A stretch of 64,000 bases of DNA from an uncultured Pelagibacteraceae bacterium (GTDB lineage: Bacteria > Pseudomonadota > Alphaproteobacteria > Pelagibacterales > Pelagibacteraceae), in contig CACILM010000003.1 in assembly GCA_902587515.1 (NCBI GenBank), positions 62,001 through 126,000 of the forward strand, read 5' to 3'. A model generated the notes under the pieces. That model was not told the DNA's origin, did no database searches, and saw nothing but the letters and a program-made list of their open reading frames with translations. The position numbers and the translations under genes are program-made. Below are positions 57,600-64,000 of this stretch, in pieces (position 1 is the stretch's first letter; each line of letters starts with the position of its first letter).

Positions 57600-57689
57600 G
57601 AGGCAGGCAACAACCTGAATAATTTTCACTACGGCTGCTTCTTTTCAGACCTGACCGGGTTGATGAAACATCCACCTGATGCCAACCTC
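57600..57689 (-). ncRNA. ffs: signal recognition particle RNA (4.5S)
   Basis: The reverse strand carries the SRP core GGTCAGGTCTGAAA followed by AGAAGCAGCC, which is the Ffh-binding hairpin with its asymmetric internal loop and a GAAA tetraloop in place of the common GGAA. The flanks GAGGTTGGCA and TGCCTGCCTC can pair to close the rod, giving about 90 bases. It lies between pheA and dnaX, its usual place in Alphaproteobacteria. Its 3' end is only ten bases before the dnaX ATG. Exact ends are estimated from pairing. Confidence 0.9.
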
Positions 57690-57695
57690 AATATG

Positions 57696-57725
57696 AGTAT
57701 ATCAAGATCGATTCAAATACTACAA
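57696..57725 (-). promoter_or_regulatory. candidate ffs promoter
   Basis: On the reverse strand TTGTAG (57725-57720) and TATACT (57701-57696) are 18 bases apart, and the -10 element ends seven bases before the inferred SRP RNA start. A GANTC site (57710-57714) lies in the spacer and another (GAATC) is just upstream near 57731. Confidence 0.55.
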
Positions 57726-57747
57726 GAGTAGAATCCAGTTTTGTGGA

Positions 57748-58590
57748 CTATTTTTGCCTAAATGGCGAAGCCTCGTAAACTCCCAAAATATCTAAAGTTT
57801 CAGTATGAAAGCCTAGTTCTTCAAGAGCCTTTTTTACTCCAGGTTGTTCCAAATGACCTTCAAGATCAAGATAGAAGTTTGCTTGATCAAAAGTATTCTT
57901 AACAGAAAAACTTTCTAACTTGGTTAAATTAACTTGGTTAGTCGCAAAACCACCAAGACATTTGTAAAGCGCTGAAGGTTCGCTTTTAACTCTAAAAATA
58001 CAACTCGTAATAAATTTTTTTTCTTTCTTAAATTCGGGTTGTTCAATATTTTTACCCATTATTAAAAAACGAGTAACATTTCCTTTTTCATCCTCAATAT
58101 TTTTCTCGAGAATTTTTAAATTATATATTTTAGCAGAAAGTTCGGATGCTATTGCGGCAATAGTTTTATCTTTACCTTCTGCTAAATCTTTAGCCGACCC
58201 GGCAGTATCTGCTGAGATTATCGGTTTAAATTTTTTTTTAGCTATTAAATTTTGACATTGTCCAATCGCCTGTGCATGGCTTCTAACAAATTTTATATCA
58301 CTTATAGTTGCATCTGGTTTACATAATAAGTTGTGTTCAACTGCTTGAAAATGTTCTCCATGAATTTGTAATTTATATTTTGGAAGTAGGTAGTGAATGT
58401 CGGCAACTCTACCTGCCAGAGAGTTTTCAATTGGTATCACAATTTTGTAACTAGGGTCGTTGTAAGCTTGTTTAAAGGTTTCTTCAAAAGTAGTGCAAGT
58501 TTTAATTTCAGAGTCCTTGTAAAGATTTTCTGCAGCAATGTGTGAGTAAGCTCCAAGCTCACCCTGTATAGCAATTTTTTTTTTACTCAT
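57748..58590 (-). CDS. pheA: prephenate dehydratase
   Basis: PheA converts prephenate to phenylpyruvate for phenylalanine synthesis. The 280-residue protein is monofunctional (no chorismate mutase). It starts KKIAIQGELGAYSHIAAENLY, has VIPIENSLAGRVADIHYLL, the catalytic-site SADTAGSAKDLAEG and NVTRFLIMG. A C-terminal ACT domain (from about residue 190) holds the ESFSVKN-type effector motif, indicating feedback by phenylalanine. It overlaps kdsB by eight bases. Confidence 0.95.
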   Translation of the reverse strand: MSKKKIAIQGELGAYSHIAAENLYKDSEIKTCTTFEETFKQAYNDPSYKIVIPIENSLAGRVADIHYLLPKYKLQIHGEHFQAVEHNLLCKPDATISDIKFVRSHAQAIGQCQNLIAKKKFKPIISADTAGSAKDLAEGKDKTIAAIASELSAKIYNLKILEKNIEDEKGNVTRFLIMGKNIEQPEFKKEKKFITSCIFRVKSEPSALYKCLGGFATNQVNLTKLESFSVKNTFDQANFYLDLEGHLEQPGVKKALEELGFHTETLDILGVYEASPFRQK

Positions 58591-59320
58591 TTGTTTTCAT
58601 TATCTTTTTAATTTCTTCTAAATCTTGTTCAGTGTCTACACTTAAAGGTGATGAGTCTACATAACCAGCGTGGATAGACATTCCATTTTCCATAGCTCTT
58701 AATTGTTCTAATTTTCTTTCAAGTTCAAGTTTTGATCTTTTAAGACCTACATAACGCGATAAAGCTTTATTAGTAAAGGCATAAATACCAATATGATGGT
58801 AAGCTTGAAGATCTTGTGTATTTTTGTGTCTAACAAAATCTAAGGCTTTAACGTACATGCTCGTTTTTAACTTTTCTTTTACTAGGACCTTAACAACATT
58901 TTCGTCCTCTAGTTCTTCATTTGAACGTAATTTACTTGCTAAAGTTCCTATTTCACAATGACCTTTATTCATATAATCGACTAAATTATTTATAGTCTCT
59001 GGTGAGATATTTGGCATGTCACCTTGTAAATTAACAATTATGTTTGGATTAGCATTTAAATTTTTTTTAAAGACCTCAAACACCCTATCGGTTCCAGTCT
59101 GATGATTTTCTGATGTTAAAAATGCATTTCCTCCAATTTTTTTTACAGTATCAATTATTTTTTTATCTGGAGATGCCACATAAACTTCTCCAGCATCTGC
59201 TTTCACAGCTGCCTCATAAACATGAAGAATCATCTCTTTATTGTTTATAAGTTTAAGGGGTTTATTGGGCAATCGAACAGCATCCAATCTTGAGGGTATT
59301 ATTATTGCAGTTTTATTCAT
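58583..59320 (-). CDS. kdsB: CMP-Kdo synthetase
   Basis: KdsB activates Kdo with CTP for lipid A-core assembly by WaaA (33516). The 245-residue protein has the start IIPSRLDAVRLPNKPLKLI, SENHQTGTDRVFEV, VNLQGDMPNISPETI, YHHIGIYAFTNKALSRYV, and the C-terminal VDTEQDLEEI. Length matches the family. Confidence 0.95.
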   Translation of the reverse strand: MNKTAIIIPSRLDAVRLPNKPLKLINNKEMILHVYEAAVKADAGEVYVASPDKKIIDTVKKIGGNAFLTSENHQTGTDRVFEVFKKNLNANPNIIVNLQGDMPNISPETINNLVDYMNKGHCEIGTLASKLRSNEELEDENVVKVLVKEKLKTSMYVKALDFVRHKNTQDLQAYHHIGIYAFTNKALSRYVGLKRSKLELERKLEQLRAMENGMSIHAGYVDSSPLSVDTEQDLEEIKKIMKTNE

Positions 59321-59325
59321 AATTA

Positions 59326-59342
59326 TGCGTCCTAGAGACGCA
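59326..59342. repeat. inverted repeat just upstream of kdsB
   Basis: TGCGTC, loop CTAGA, GACGCA: a perfect six-base GC-rich stem five bases before the kdsB start codon. It is bordered by an A-run on the forward strand, the wrong side for a terminator. It might act on kdsB translation or be an operator in the divergent kdsB/cytochrome c region. Confidence 0.4.
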
Positions 59343-59413
59343 AAAAAATTTGGTAATTTTAAGTTTTTTTTTTAAAACTCGTGTTATATGTCTGATAATT
59401 ACTTACCAAAATT

Positions 59414-59959
59414 ATGGATAGTTTTGAAATAAATAAAATAATAGCCGCAGTCCTTTTAACGGCCCTAATTGTTATTGGTATTGGAAAATTCACAGACGTA
59501 TTATTCCACGTAGAGAAACCTGAGCAAACGGCCTATAAAGTTGAAGGATTAGAAGTTGCCTCAACTAATAACACGACTGAGTCTTCAGAAAAGGTTCCGG
59601 AAGTAGTAGATATAAAAGCTTTATTGGCTATGGGAGACTTAGCACACGGAGAAAAAGTTTTTAAAAAATGTAGCGCTTGTCACATGATTGCAGCTGGAGG
59701 AAAAAACATGATAGGTCCAAATCTATGGAATGTGATTGGAAGAACAGCCGGTTCAGTTAGTGATTATAAATATTCTAAAGCAATGGTTGCTTATGCGAAA
59801 GAATGGTCTTTTGAAGAAATGAATAGTTACTTAATTAAACCGCAAGCATATATTAAAGGAACTAAAATGGCTTTTGCCGGACTTAGAAAAGAAAAAGACA
59901 GAGCGTCAGTTATTTTATATATGAATTCAAAAGGTGATAATCCAAAACCTTTACCCTAA
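59414..59959 (+). CDS. membrane-anchored cytochrome c (CycM/c552 type)
   Basis: A 181-residue class I cytochrome c with an uncleaved N-terminal membrane anchor (about residues 9-24), a flexible linker to residue 68, and one heme site CSACH at residues 86-90. KNMIGPNLWNVIGR follows, and the axial methionine is in GTKMAFAGL near residue 155. This is the mitochondrial-like CycM type that carries electrons from the bc1 complex to the aa3 oxidase encoded at 21811-26613. The 3' end overlaps argF by four bases. Confidence 0.93.
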   Translation: MDSFEINKIIAAVLLTALIVIGIGKFTDVLFHVEKPEQTAYKVEGLEVASTNNTTESSEKVPEVVDIKALLAMGDLAHGEKVFKKCSACHMIAAGGKNMIGPNLWNVIGRTAGSVSDYKYSKAMVAYAKEWSFEEMNSYLIKPQAYIKGTKMAFAGLRKEKDRASVILYMNSKGDNPKPLP

Positions 59960-60882
59960 TCGATACACCATTTAATAATACTTTTTTGAGCATGCACTCT
60001 GTTTAATGCTTGTCTCCAAACCACTGATTGCTTTCCATCTATTACTTCATTTGTAACCTCTTCTTCTCTTCCGACTGGAAGACAATGCATAAATATAGCG
60101 TCCGAATTTGCCTTGCTCATTAATTTCTTATTAACCTGGTAAGGTTTTAAAGTTTTCTTTTTAGAAACTTTATTTACTTTATCATTCATTGAAACCCATT
60201 TGTCAGTCATTACACAATCAGCGCCTGAAGCCGCTTCTAAAGGTTTTGAGGTAATTTTTAATTTTACTTTCTCCTTTTTCGCTAGCTTCAATATACTCTT
60301 ATTTGGAGAATATTTTTTTGGGCAACCAATATTAAGTTTAAAATTAAATTTTCCAGCAGCTTCTATTAAGGAATTTGACATATTATTATTACCATCTCCA
60401 ATCCAAGAAACAGTTTTGCCCTCAATGGAACCATTGCTTTCTTCGTAAGTAAGAATATCAGACATAATTTGACAGGGATGACTTACATCAGACAGACCGT
60501 TGATAATTGGGATATCTAAATGCTTTCCGAACTCCTCTAAATTTTTGTGAGATGAAGTTCTCAACATAACGATGTCGACATACTCCGATAAAACTTTTGC
60601 AGTATCTTTTAAAGTTTCCTCTCCCTTTCCGTAGTGTATTCCATCCGGATTTAAAATAATTGATGACCCTCCCAGTTGTTTAACTGCGATGTCAAATGAC
60701 ATTCTTGTTCTTGTTGAGGGTTTCTCAAAAATCATAGCCATCGACTTACCTTCAAAGGGCTTATCTTCATCAGGCGCAGATTTATTTAATCCAGATCTAT
60801 TTTGTTTTCTCTTCTTTGCTTCTTCAATAATCGCTCTAAGCTCAACTGAAGAACAGTCAGAGATATTTATAAAGTTTTTCAT
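59956..60882 (-). CDS. argF: ornithine carbamoyltransferase
   Basis: ArgF makes citrulline from ornithine and carbamoyl phosphate. The 308-residue protein has the carbamoyl phosphate motif EKPSTRTRMSFD, SHPCQIMSDILTYEE, the NMSNSLIEAA stretch, and the ornithine-site IFMHCLPVGREEEV. Length is normal. It overlaps argD by four bases, so the two arginine genes are coupled. Confidence 0.96.
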   Translation of the reverse strand: MKNFINISDCSSVELRAIIEEAKKRKQNRSGLNKSAPDEDKPFEGKSMAMIFEKPSTRTRMSFDIAVKQLGGSSIILNPDGIHYGKGEETLKDTAKVLSEYVDIVMLRTSSHKNLEEFGKHLDIPIINGLSDVSHPCQIMSDILTYEESNGSIEGKTVSWIGDGNNNMSNSLIEAAGKFNFKLNIGCPKKYSPNKSILKLAKKEKVKLKITSKPLEAASGADCVMTDKWVSMNDKVNKVSKKKTLKPYQVNKKLMSKANSDAIFMHCLPVGREEEVTNEVIDGKQSVVWRQALNRVHAQKSIIKWCID

Positions 60883-62045
60883 TTAAAATTTTTGCAAACT
60901 TTCTCAATTATTTTTAAACCTAAGTTTATCTCGCTCTTTGTTACATTCAAAGGAGGCAAAAGTCTGACAACATTTTCAGCAGCTCTTACTGTCAATAAAT
61001 TATTATCTAAAAGCTTTTGAATAAATTTTACCTGATTTACATGAAGACAGAGTCCAATGAGAAGTCCTTTCCCTCTAACTTCTTTAATAATCTTAGGATA
61101 CTTATTTTTAATTTTATCAAGTTGACTAATAAAATATTTTCCATTTTTGCTTACATTGTTTAAGAAACCTTTTTTAAACATGATATCCATGACAGCATTT
61201 CCAGCACTCATTGCTAGAGGGTTTCCTCCAAATGTTGATCCATGAGTTCCTGGTTTCATACCTGAAGCCACTTTTTTGTTTACTAAAACTGCACCTATTG
61301 GAAAGCCACCACCAATACCTTTTGCTATTGGAACGATATCAGGTTTGATTTTTGCATATTCAAAAGCAAAAAATTTACCACTTCTTCCAATTCCGCATTG
61401 CACTTCATCAAGAATTAATAAAATTTTTTTCTTATTACATAGTTTTCTTAAGCCCTTAAGGCAAAAATCTGGAATAACTTTAATTCCCCCTTCTCCCATG
61501 ATTGTCTCGACCATGATTGCTGCTGTTCTGCTGGTTATAGCTTTTTCTAAACCTTTGTGGTCACCAAAGTTAAAGTGATCAAAACCGTCTACTTTAGGTT
61601 TAAAGCCTTCAATTGCTTTTTTACTGTTACTGGCAAAAATAGCTGCGATAGTTCTTCCATGGAAACTATTATTAATACAAAGAACTCTATTTTTTCTTGG
61701 TTGACCTTTAGAATAAAAATATCTTCTAGCAAATTTTATAGCTGCTTCTGTAGCTTCAGCACCAGAATTTTGAAAAGTTACATAATCTGCAAAAGTTTTT
61801 TGGGCTAATCTTTTTGCTAATCTCTCTTGCTCAGGGATAGTGAAAACATTTGAGACATGCCACAATTTTTTAGATTGTTTATTAATAGATTTTATTAAAT
61901 AGTCATTAGCATGTCCAAGGCAGTTAACAGCAATTCCTTGGACAAAATCTAAATATTTCTTTCCATTTGTTGTATATAAAAAACTTCCTTTTCCCTTTGA
62001 AAAAGAGATTTTCTTTCTATTATAGGTATTTAAAATTTTACTCAT
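60879..62045 (-). CDS. argD: acetylornithine aminotransferase
   Basis: ArgD transaminates N-acetylglutamate semialdehyde; some also act on succinyl-diaminopimelate. The 388-residue PLP enzyme has FVQGIAVNCLGHAND, VTFQNSGAEATEAAIKFARRY, the cofactor aspartate in LLILDEVQCGIGRSGKFFA and the PLP lysine in PDIVPIAKGIGGGFPIGA. It overlaps the upstream ABC-2 permease by four bases. Confidence 0.95.
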   Translation of the reverse strand: MSKILNTYNRKKISFSKGKGSFLYTTNGKKYLDFVQGIAVNCLGHANDYLIKSINKQSKKLWHVSNVFTIPEQERLAKRLAQKTFADYVTFQNSGAEATEAAIKFARRYFYSKGQPRKNRVLCINNSFHGRTIAAIFASNSKKAIEGFKPKVDGFDHFNFGDHKGLEKAITSRTAAIMVETIMGEGGIKVIPDFCLKGLRKLCNKKKILLILDEVQCGIGRSGKFFAFEYAKIKPDIVPIAKGIGGGFPIGAVLVNKKVASGMKPGTHGSTFGGNPLAMSAGNAVMDIMFKKGFLNNVSKNGKYFISQLDKIKNKYPKIIKEVRGKGLLIGLCLHVNQVKFIQKLLDNNLLTVRAAENVVRLLPPLNVTKSEINLGLKIIEKVCKNFK

Positions 62046-62854
62046 GATTTTATTTTATAACCTTTTTTATACAATAAATAACAAACAAGCCAGCTAACAA
62101 AGCTTAAAGCAGTTAAATATGCCAAACCAATAGAAATTGAACCGTCTGACGTACCAATAAAACTATATCTAAAACCATCAATCATATAAAAAAATGGATT
62201 TACTTTACTTACTGCTTGCAAAAAATCAGGGAGTCTCTCTATTGAATAAAAAGTGCCTGATAAGAAAGATAATGGAACTATTACAAAATTAGTGACTGTT
62301 GCCATATGATCGAATTTTTCAGCCCATAGTCCAGCAATTATCCCTATATTTCCTAAAATAAAAGAAGAAAGCAAAGTGAATGCTATAAGCGTTAAATAAT
62401 TTTTAATTTCAATATCAATAATTAAATGAAATACAATTATTGAAACTATTCCAATTACGACGCTTCTTGTTACAGCGGCAAGAGAAACAGAAATTGTAAC
62501 TTCTCCAGCAGATAAGGGTGCAAATAATAAATCAACTATAGTTCCATCAATTTTTTTAATCATAAAAGATGAAGAAGAATGAGAAAAAGATTGTTGAATT
62601 ACTTGCATAGAAATCAACCCTGGCGCTAAAAAAGTAATAAAAGGCACACCAAGAACATCTCCTCTATCAGCACCAATGGCTAAAGATAAAACAAGTAAAA
62701 AGAGTAAAGATGAAATTAGTGGAGAAAAAATAGTTTGTATCCACACAATTAAGAATCTTAGAACTTCTTTTTTGTATAAAGTCCATGTTCCGTACCAATT
62801 AACTAATCCAAATCTTCTTTTTCCGATTTTATATTTTTTCGAAATTTCAACCAT
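62042..62854 (-). CDS. ABC-2 type transporter permease
   Basis: A 270-residue inner-membrane permease with six helices. VNWYGTWTLYKKEVLRFL precedes the first helix, and FLSGTFYSIERLPDFLQAVSKVNPFFYMIDGFRYSFIG is the typical ABC-2 signature near residues 195-230. Similar proteins (YadH type) export polysaccharide, lipid or drugs with a partner ATPase. No ATPase gene is adjacent in this window, so the partner must be encoded elsewhere. It overlaps argD by four bases. Confidence 0.88.
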   Translation of the reverse strand: MVEISKKYKIGKRRFGLVNWYGTWTLYKKEVLRFLIVWIQTIFSPLISSLLFLLVLSLAIGADRGDVLGVPFITFLAPGLISMQVIQQSFSHSSSSFMIKKIDGTIVDLLFAPLSAGEVTISVSLAAVTRSVVIGIVSIIVFHLIIDIEIKNYLTLIAFTLLSSFILGNIGIIAGLWAEKFDHMATVTNFVIVPLSFLSGTFYSIERLPDFLQAVSKVNPFFYMIDGFRYSFIGTSDGSISIGLAYLTALSFVSWLVCYLLYKKGYKIKS

Positions 62855-62990
62855 TGATAGTCTTATAACCTGTTATTAAAAAAACTGTGCAAAACTAAAT
62901 CTACTCACAGCTTTGATGCGTTTTAATGTTTTAAACCCCAATATTATGCCCTAAGTTTTTAATAATTACTAAATATTGTAATTATATACT

Positions 62991-63485
62991 ATGAGTTGGA
63001 CAGAAGAAAAAGTCGCTAAATTAAAAGAACTCTGGTCTAAAGGGCATACTGCAAGTCAGATAGCCGAAGCATTGGGTGACACCACTAGAAACGCAGTAAT
63101 TGGAAAAGCTCATAGGTTAAATTTAGAAGCCAGAGCGCCTTCTAAGCAATCTAATTCACCTAGAACCAATGACAATAAGCAGATTAGAAGAGGACCTGCG
63201 CCAACATCAAGAAAAGCTAAATTTCAATCAATATTATTAGATAAAAACTTCGAGCCAGAAAACCCTAAATCTCTTGAAGAACTTACAGATGAAACATGCA
63301 AGTGGCCTATAGGTCATCCTAATGAGGAAAAATTCTATTTTTGCGGTAGAAAACCTGAAGGAGATTTTCCTTATTGCAAACTTCATGTTTTGTATGCCTT
63401 TCAACCTAAAAACCAAAAAGACGATGATCTTGGTGATGAGATACCAGAATTTATCGAGAAAAAAGTTAAAGCCTCGTCTGGTTAA
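62991..63485 (+). CDS. gcrA: cell-cycle transcriptional regulator GcrA
   Basis: GcrA is a sigma-70-bound regulator that activates promoters with CcrM-methylated GANTC sites. The 164-residue protein begins MSWTEEKVAKLKELWSKG, continues with the helix-turn-helix TASQIAEALGDTTRNAVIGKAHRLNL, has a basic linker, and ends with the conserved CKWPIGHPNEEKFYFCG and PYCKLHVLYAF segments. The adjacency to argD and argF is seen in other Alphaproteobacteria. CcrM is encoded in the same window at 3623. No GANTC site was seen in the 136 bases upstream. Confidence 0.95.
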   Translation: MSWTEEKVAKLKELWSKGHTASQIAEALGDTTRNAVIGKAHRLNLEARAPSKQSNSPRTNDNKQIRRGPAPTSRKAKFQSILLDKNFEPENPKSLEELTDETCKWPIGHPNEEKFYFCGRKPEGDFPYCKLHVLYAFQPKNQKDDDLGDEIPEFIEKKVKASSG

Positions 63486-63518
63486 CAAAACTTTAACATT
63501 ACAATCATATAATTGATT

Positions 63519-63746
63519 ATGAAGTTTATTAAAAAATACCTTAAATGGTTAAGTACTTTTTTAGTTCTTACAGGTATTTTATTAACAAATTTGAATATGT
63601 ATCCAGTAAATATAATGTTTCATGGAGCGGGAGTTGTTGGTTGGACAATTGCAGGTTTTATTTCTAAGGATAAAGCAATATTAACCAATTTTGGGTTACA
63701 GATTCCATTATTTATTATTGGTTTTTATCAAATTTTGGTTCCGTAA
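63519..63746 (+). CDS. small integral membrane protein, unknown function
   Basis: A 75-residue protein starting MKFIKKYLKWLSTFLVLTG with two or three hydrophobic helices (about residues 8-22, 33-48 and 54-72). I do not recognise a family with certainty; similar small membrane proteins occur in marine Alphaproteobacteria. The frame continues two codons upstream to a TTG, but the ATG at 63519 gives a sensible basic N-terminus. It lies between gcrA and a phosphatase-like gene on the same strand. Confidence 0.65.
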   Translation: MKFIKKYLKWLSTFLVLTGILLTNLNMYPVNIMFHGAGVVGWTIAGFISKDKAILTNFGLQIPLFIIGFYQILVP

Positions 63747-63772
63747 GTTCGGGACACTTCAATACATTTTTT

Positions 63773-64000
63773 ATGAGGAAAATAAAAACAATATTATTTG
63801 TTTGTACTGGAAACTCTGCAAGAAGCATAATAGCGGAAAGTATTGTAAACAATAATTTCCGAAATCAATTCATCGCATTTAGTGCTGGAAGTAATCCTTC
63901 AGGGAAAATCAATCCCTACATTAAAGAGTATCTTGAAGGAAAAAAATTTAATTTAGCCACGTATTATTCGAAAAATTTTGATGAATTTTTAAAAAATGAT
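63773..64000 (+). CDS. low-molecular-weight phosphotyrosine phosphatase/arsenate reductase-like, partial
   Basis: The first 76 residues of a protein cut by the window end. It begins MRKIKTILFVCTGNSARSIIAE, containing the P-loop C-x5-R-S (here CTGNSARS) used by low-molecular-weight tyrosine phosphatases and thioredoxin-coupled ArsC reductases. The FSAGSNPSGKINPYI segment is more typical of the ArsC-like branch. The deciding C-terminal aspartate and cysteines are outside the window. Confidence 0.85.
   Translation, partial: MRKIKTILFVCTGNSARSIIAESIVNNNFRNQFIAFSAGSNPSGKINPYIKEYLEGKKFNLATYYSKNFDEFLKND

Noticed and set aside
59326-59350. Intrinsic terminator upstream of kdsB
   Set aside because: The stem is good but the homopolymer is A on the forward strand and no U-run follows the stem on either strand.

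Overview
The window is a gene-dense, strongly AT-rich stretch of an alphaproteobacterial chromosome with very short or overlapping gene junctions. The CcrM methyltransferase plus GcrA pair, the ctaC-ctaD-ctaB-ctaG-ctaE block, split F0 genes with a b' subunit, the kdsB-pheA-ffs-dnaX-ybaB-recR order, hisS-hisZ-hisG and retinal-synthesis genes together point to a SAR11 (Pelagibacterales-like) marine bacterium with a streamlined genome. This assignment is inferred from gene content; no 16S gene is present. No insertion sequence, prophage, CRISPR array or rRNA was seen, and no gap longer than 300 bases lacks a gene.

Layout. 1-7 kb: ispE (cut by the window edge), a TPR protein, a family-4 uracil-DNA glycosylase whose gene carries a frameshift in an A9 run, rnhB, ccrM behind a short region packed with GANTC sites, an FAD monooxygenase and mutY. 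6.8-19.3 kb: one long forward run, dciA-dsbA-smc-atpI-atpB-atpE-atpF'-atpF-crtI-crtB-crtY-blh-ispH-thrB-rnhA. It places beta-carotene and retinal synthesis directly behind the proton channel of ATP synthase. 19.3-26.6 kb: the reverse-strand aa3 cytochrome c oxidase and assembly block (ctaC, ctaD, ctaB, a 37-residue membrane protein, ctaG, ctaE, SURF1), followed by thrC and a peroxiredoxin. 26.7-30.9 kb: rsmE and small redox or housekeeping genes (tandem CDGSH protein, HAD, pirin, quinone reductase, DUF1289, DUF2721).

30.9-45.1 kb: ubiA, an msbA-waaA-lpxK-lpxL lipid A/Kdo block, purD, rsmD, then reverse-strand pgi, a BamF-like lipoprotein, lspA, ileS, ribF and a HAD phosphatase. 45.2-51.1 kb: groES-groEL behind a heat-shock-type promoter, a TylF-like methyltransferase, and tRNA-His-hisS-hisZ-hisG, with the tRNA ending four bases before the hisS start codon. 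51.1-55.0 kb: cspA, an accA with an added C-terminal membrane segment, and malate synthase G. 55.0-59.3 kb: recR, ybaB, dnaX (with a candidate -1 frameshift site), SRP RNA, pheA, kdsB. 59.4-64 kb: membrane-anchored cytochrome c, argF, argD, an ABC-2 permease, gcrA, a small membrane protein and the start of a low-molecular-weight phosphatase/arsenate-reductase gene.

Together the genes cover proton-motive-force production and use (oxidase, cytochrome c, F0, retinal supply), envelope construction, cell-cycle methylation control (CcrM and GcrA), replication and repair (DciA, SMC, DnaX, RecR, MutY, UDG, RNases H) and His, Thr, Arg and Phe synthesis. The most useful second looks are the dnaX slippery site, the tRNA-His/hisS junction, the split UDG gene, the GANTC cluster before ccrM, the accA membrane tail and the apparently hinge-less short SMC.
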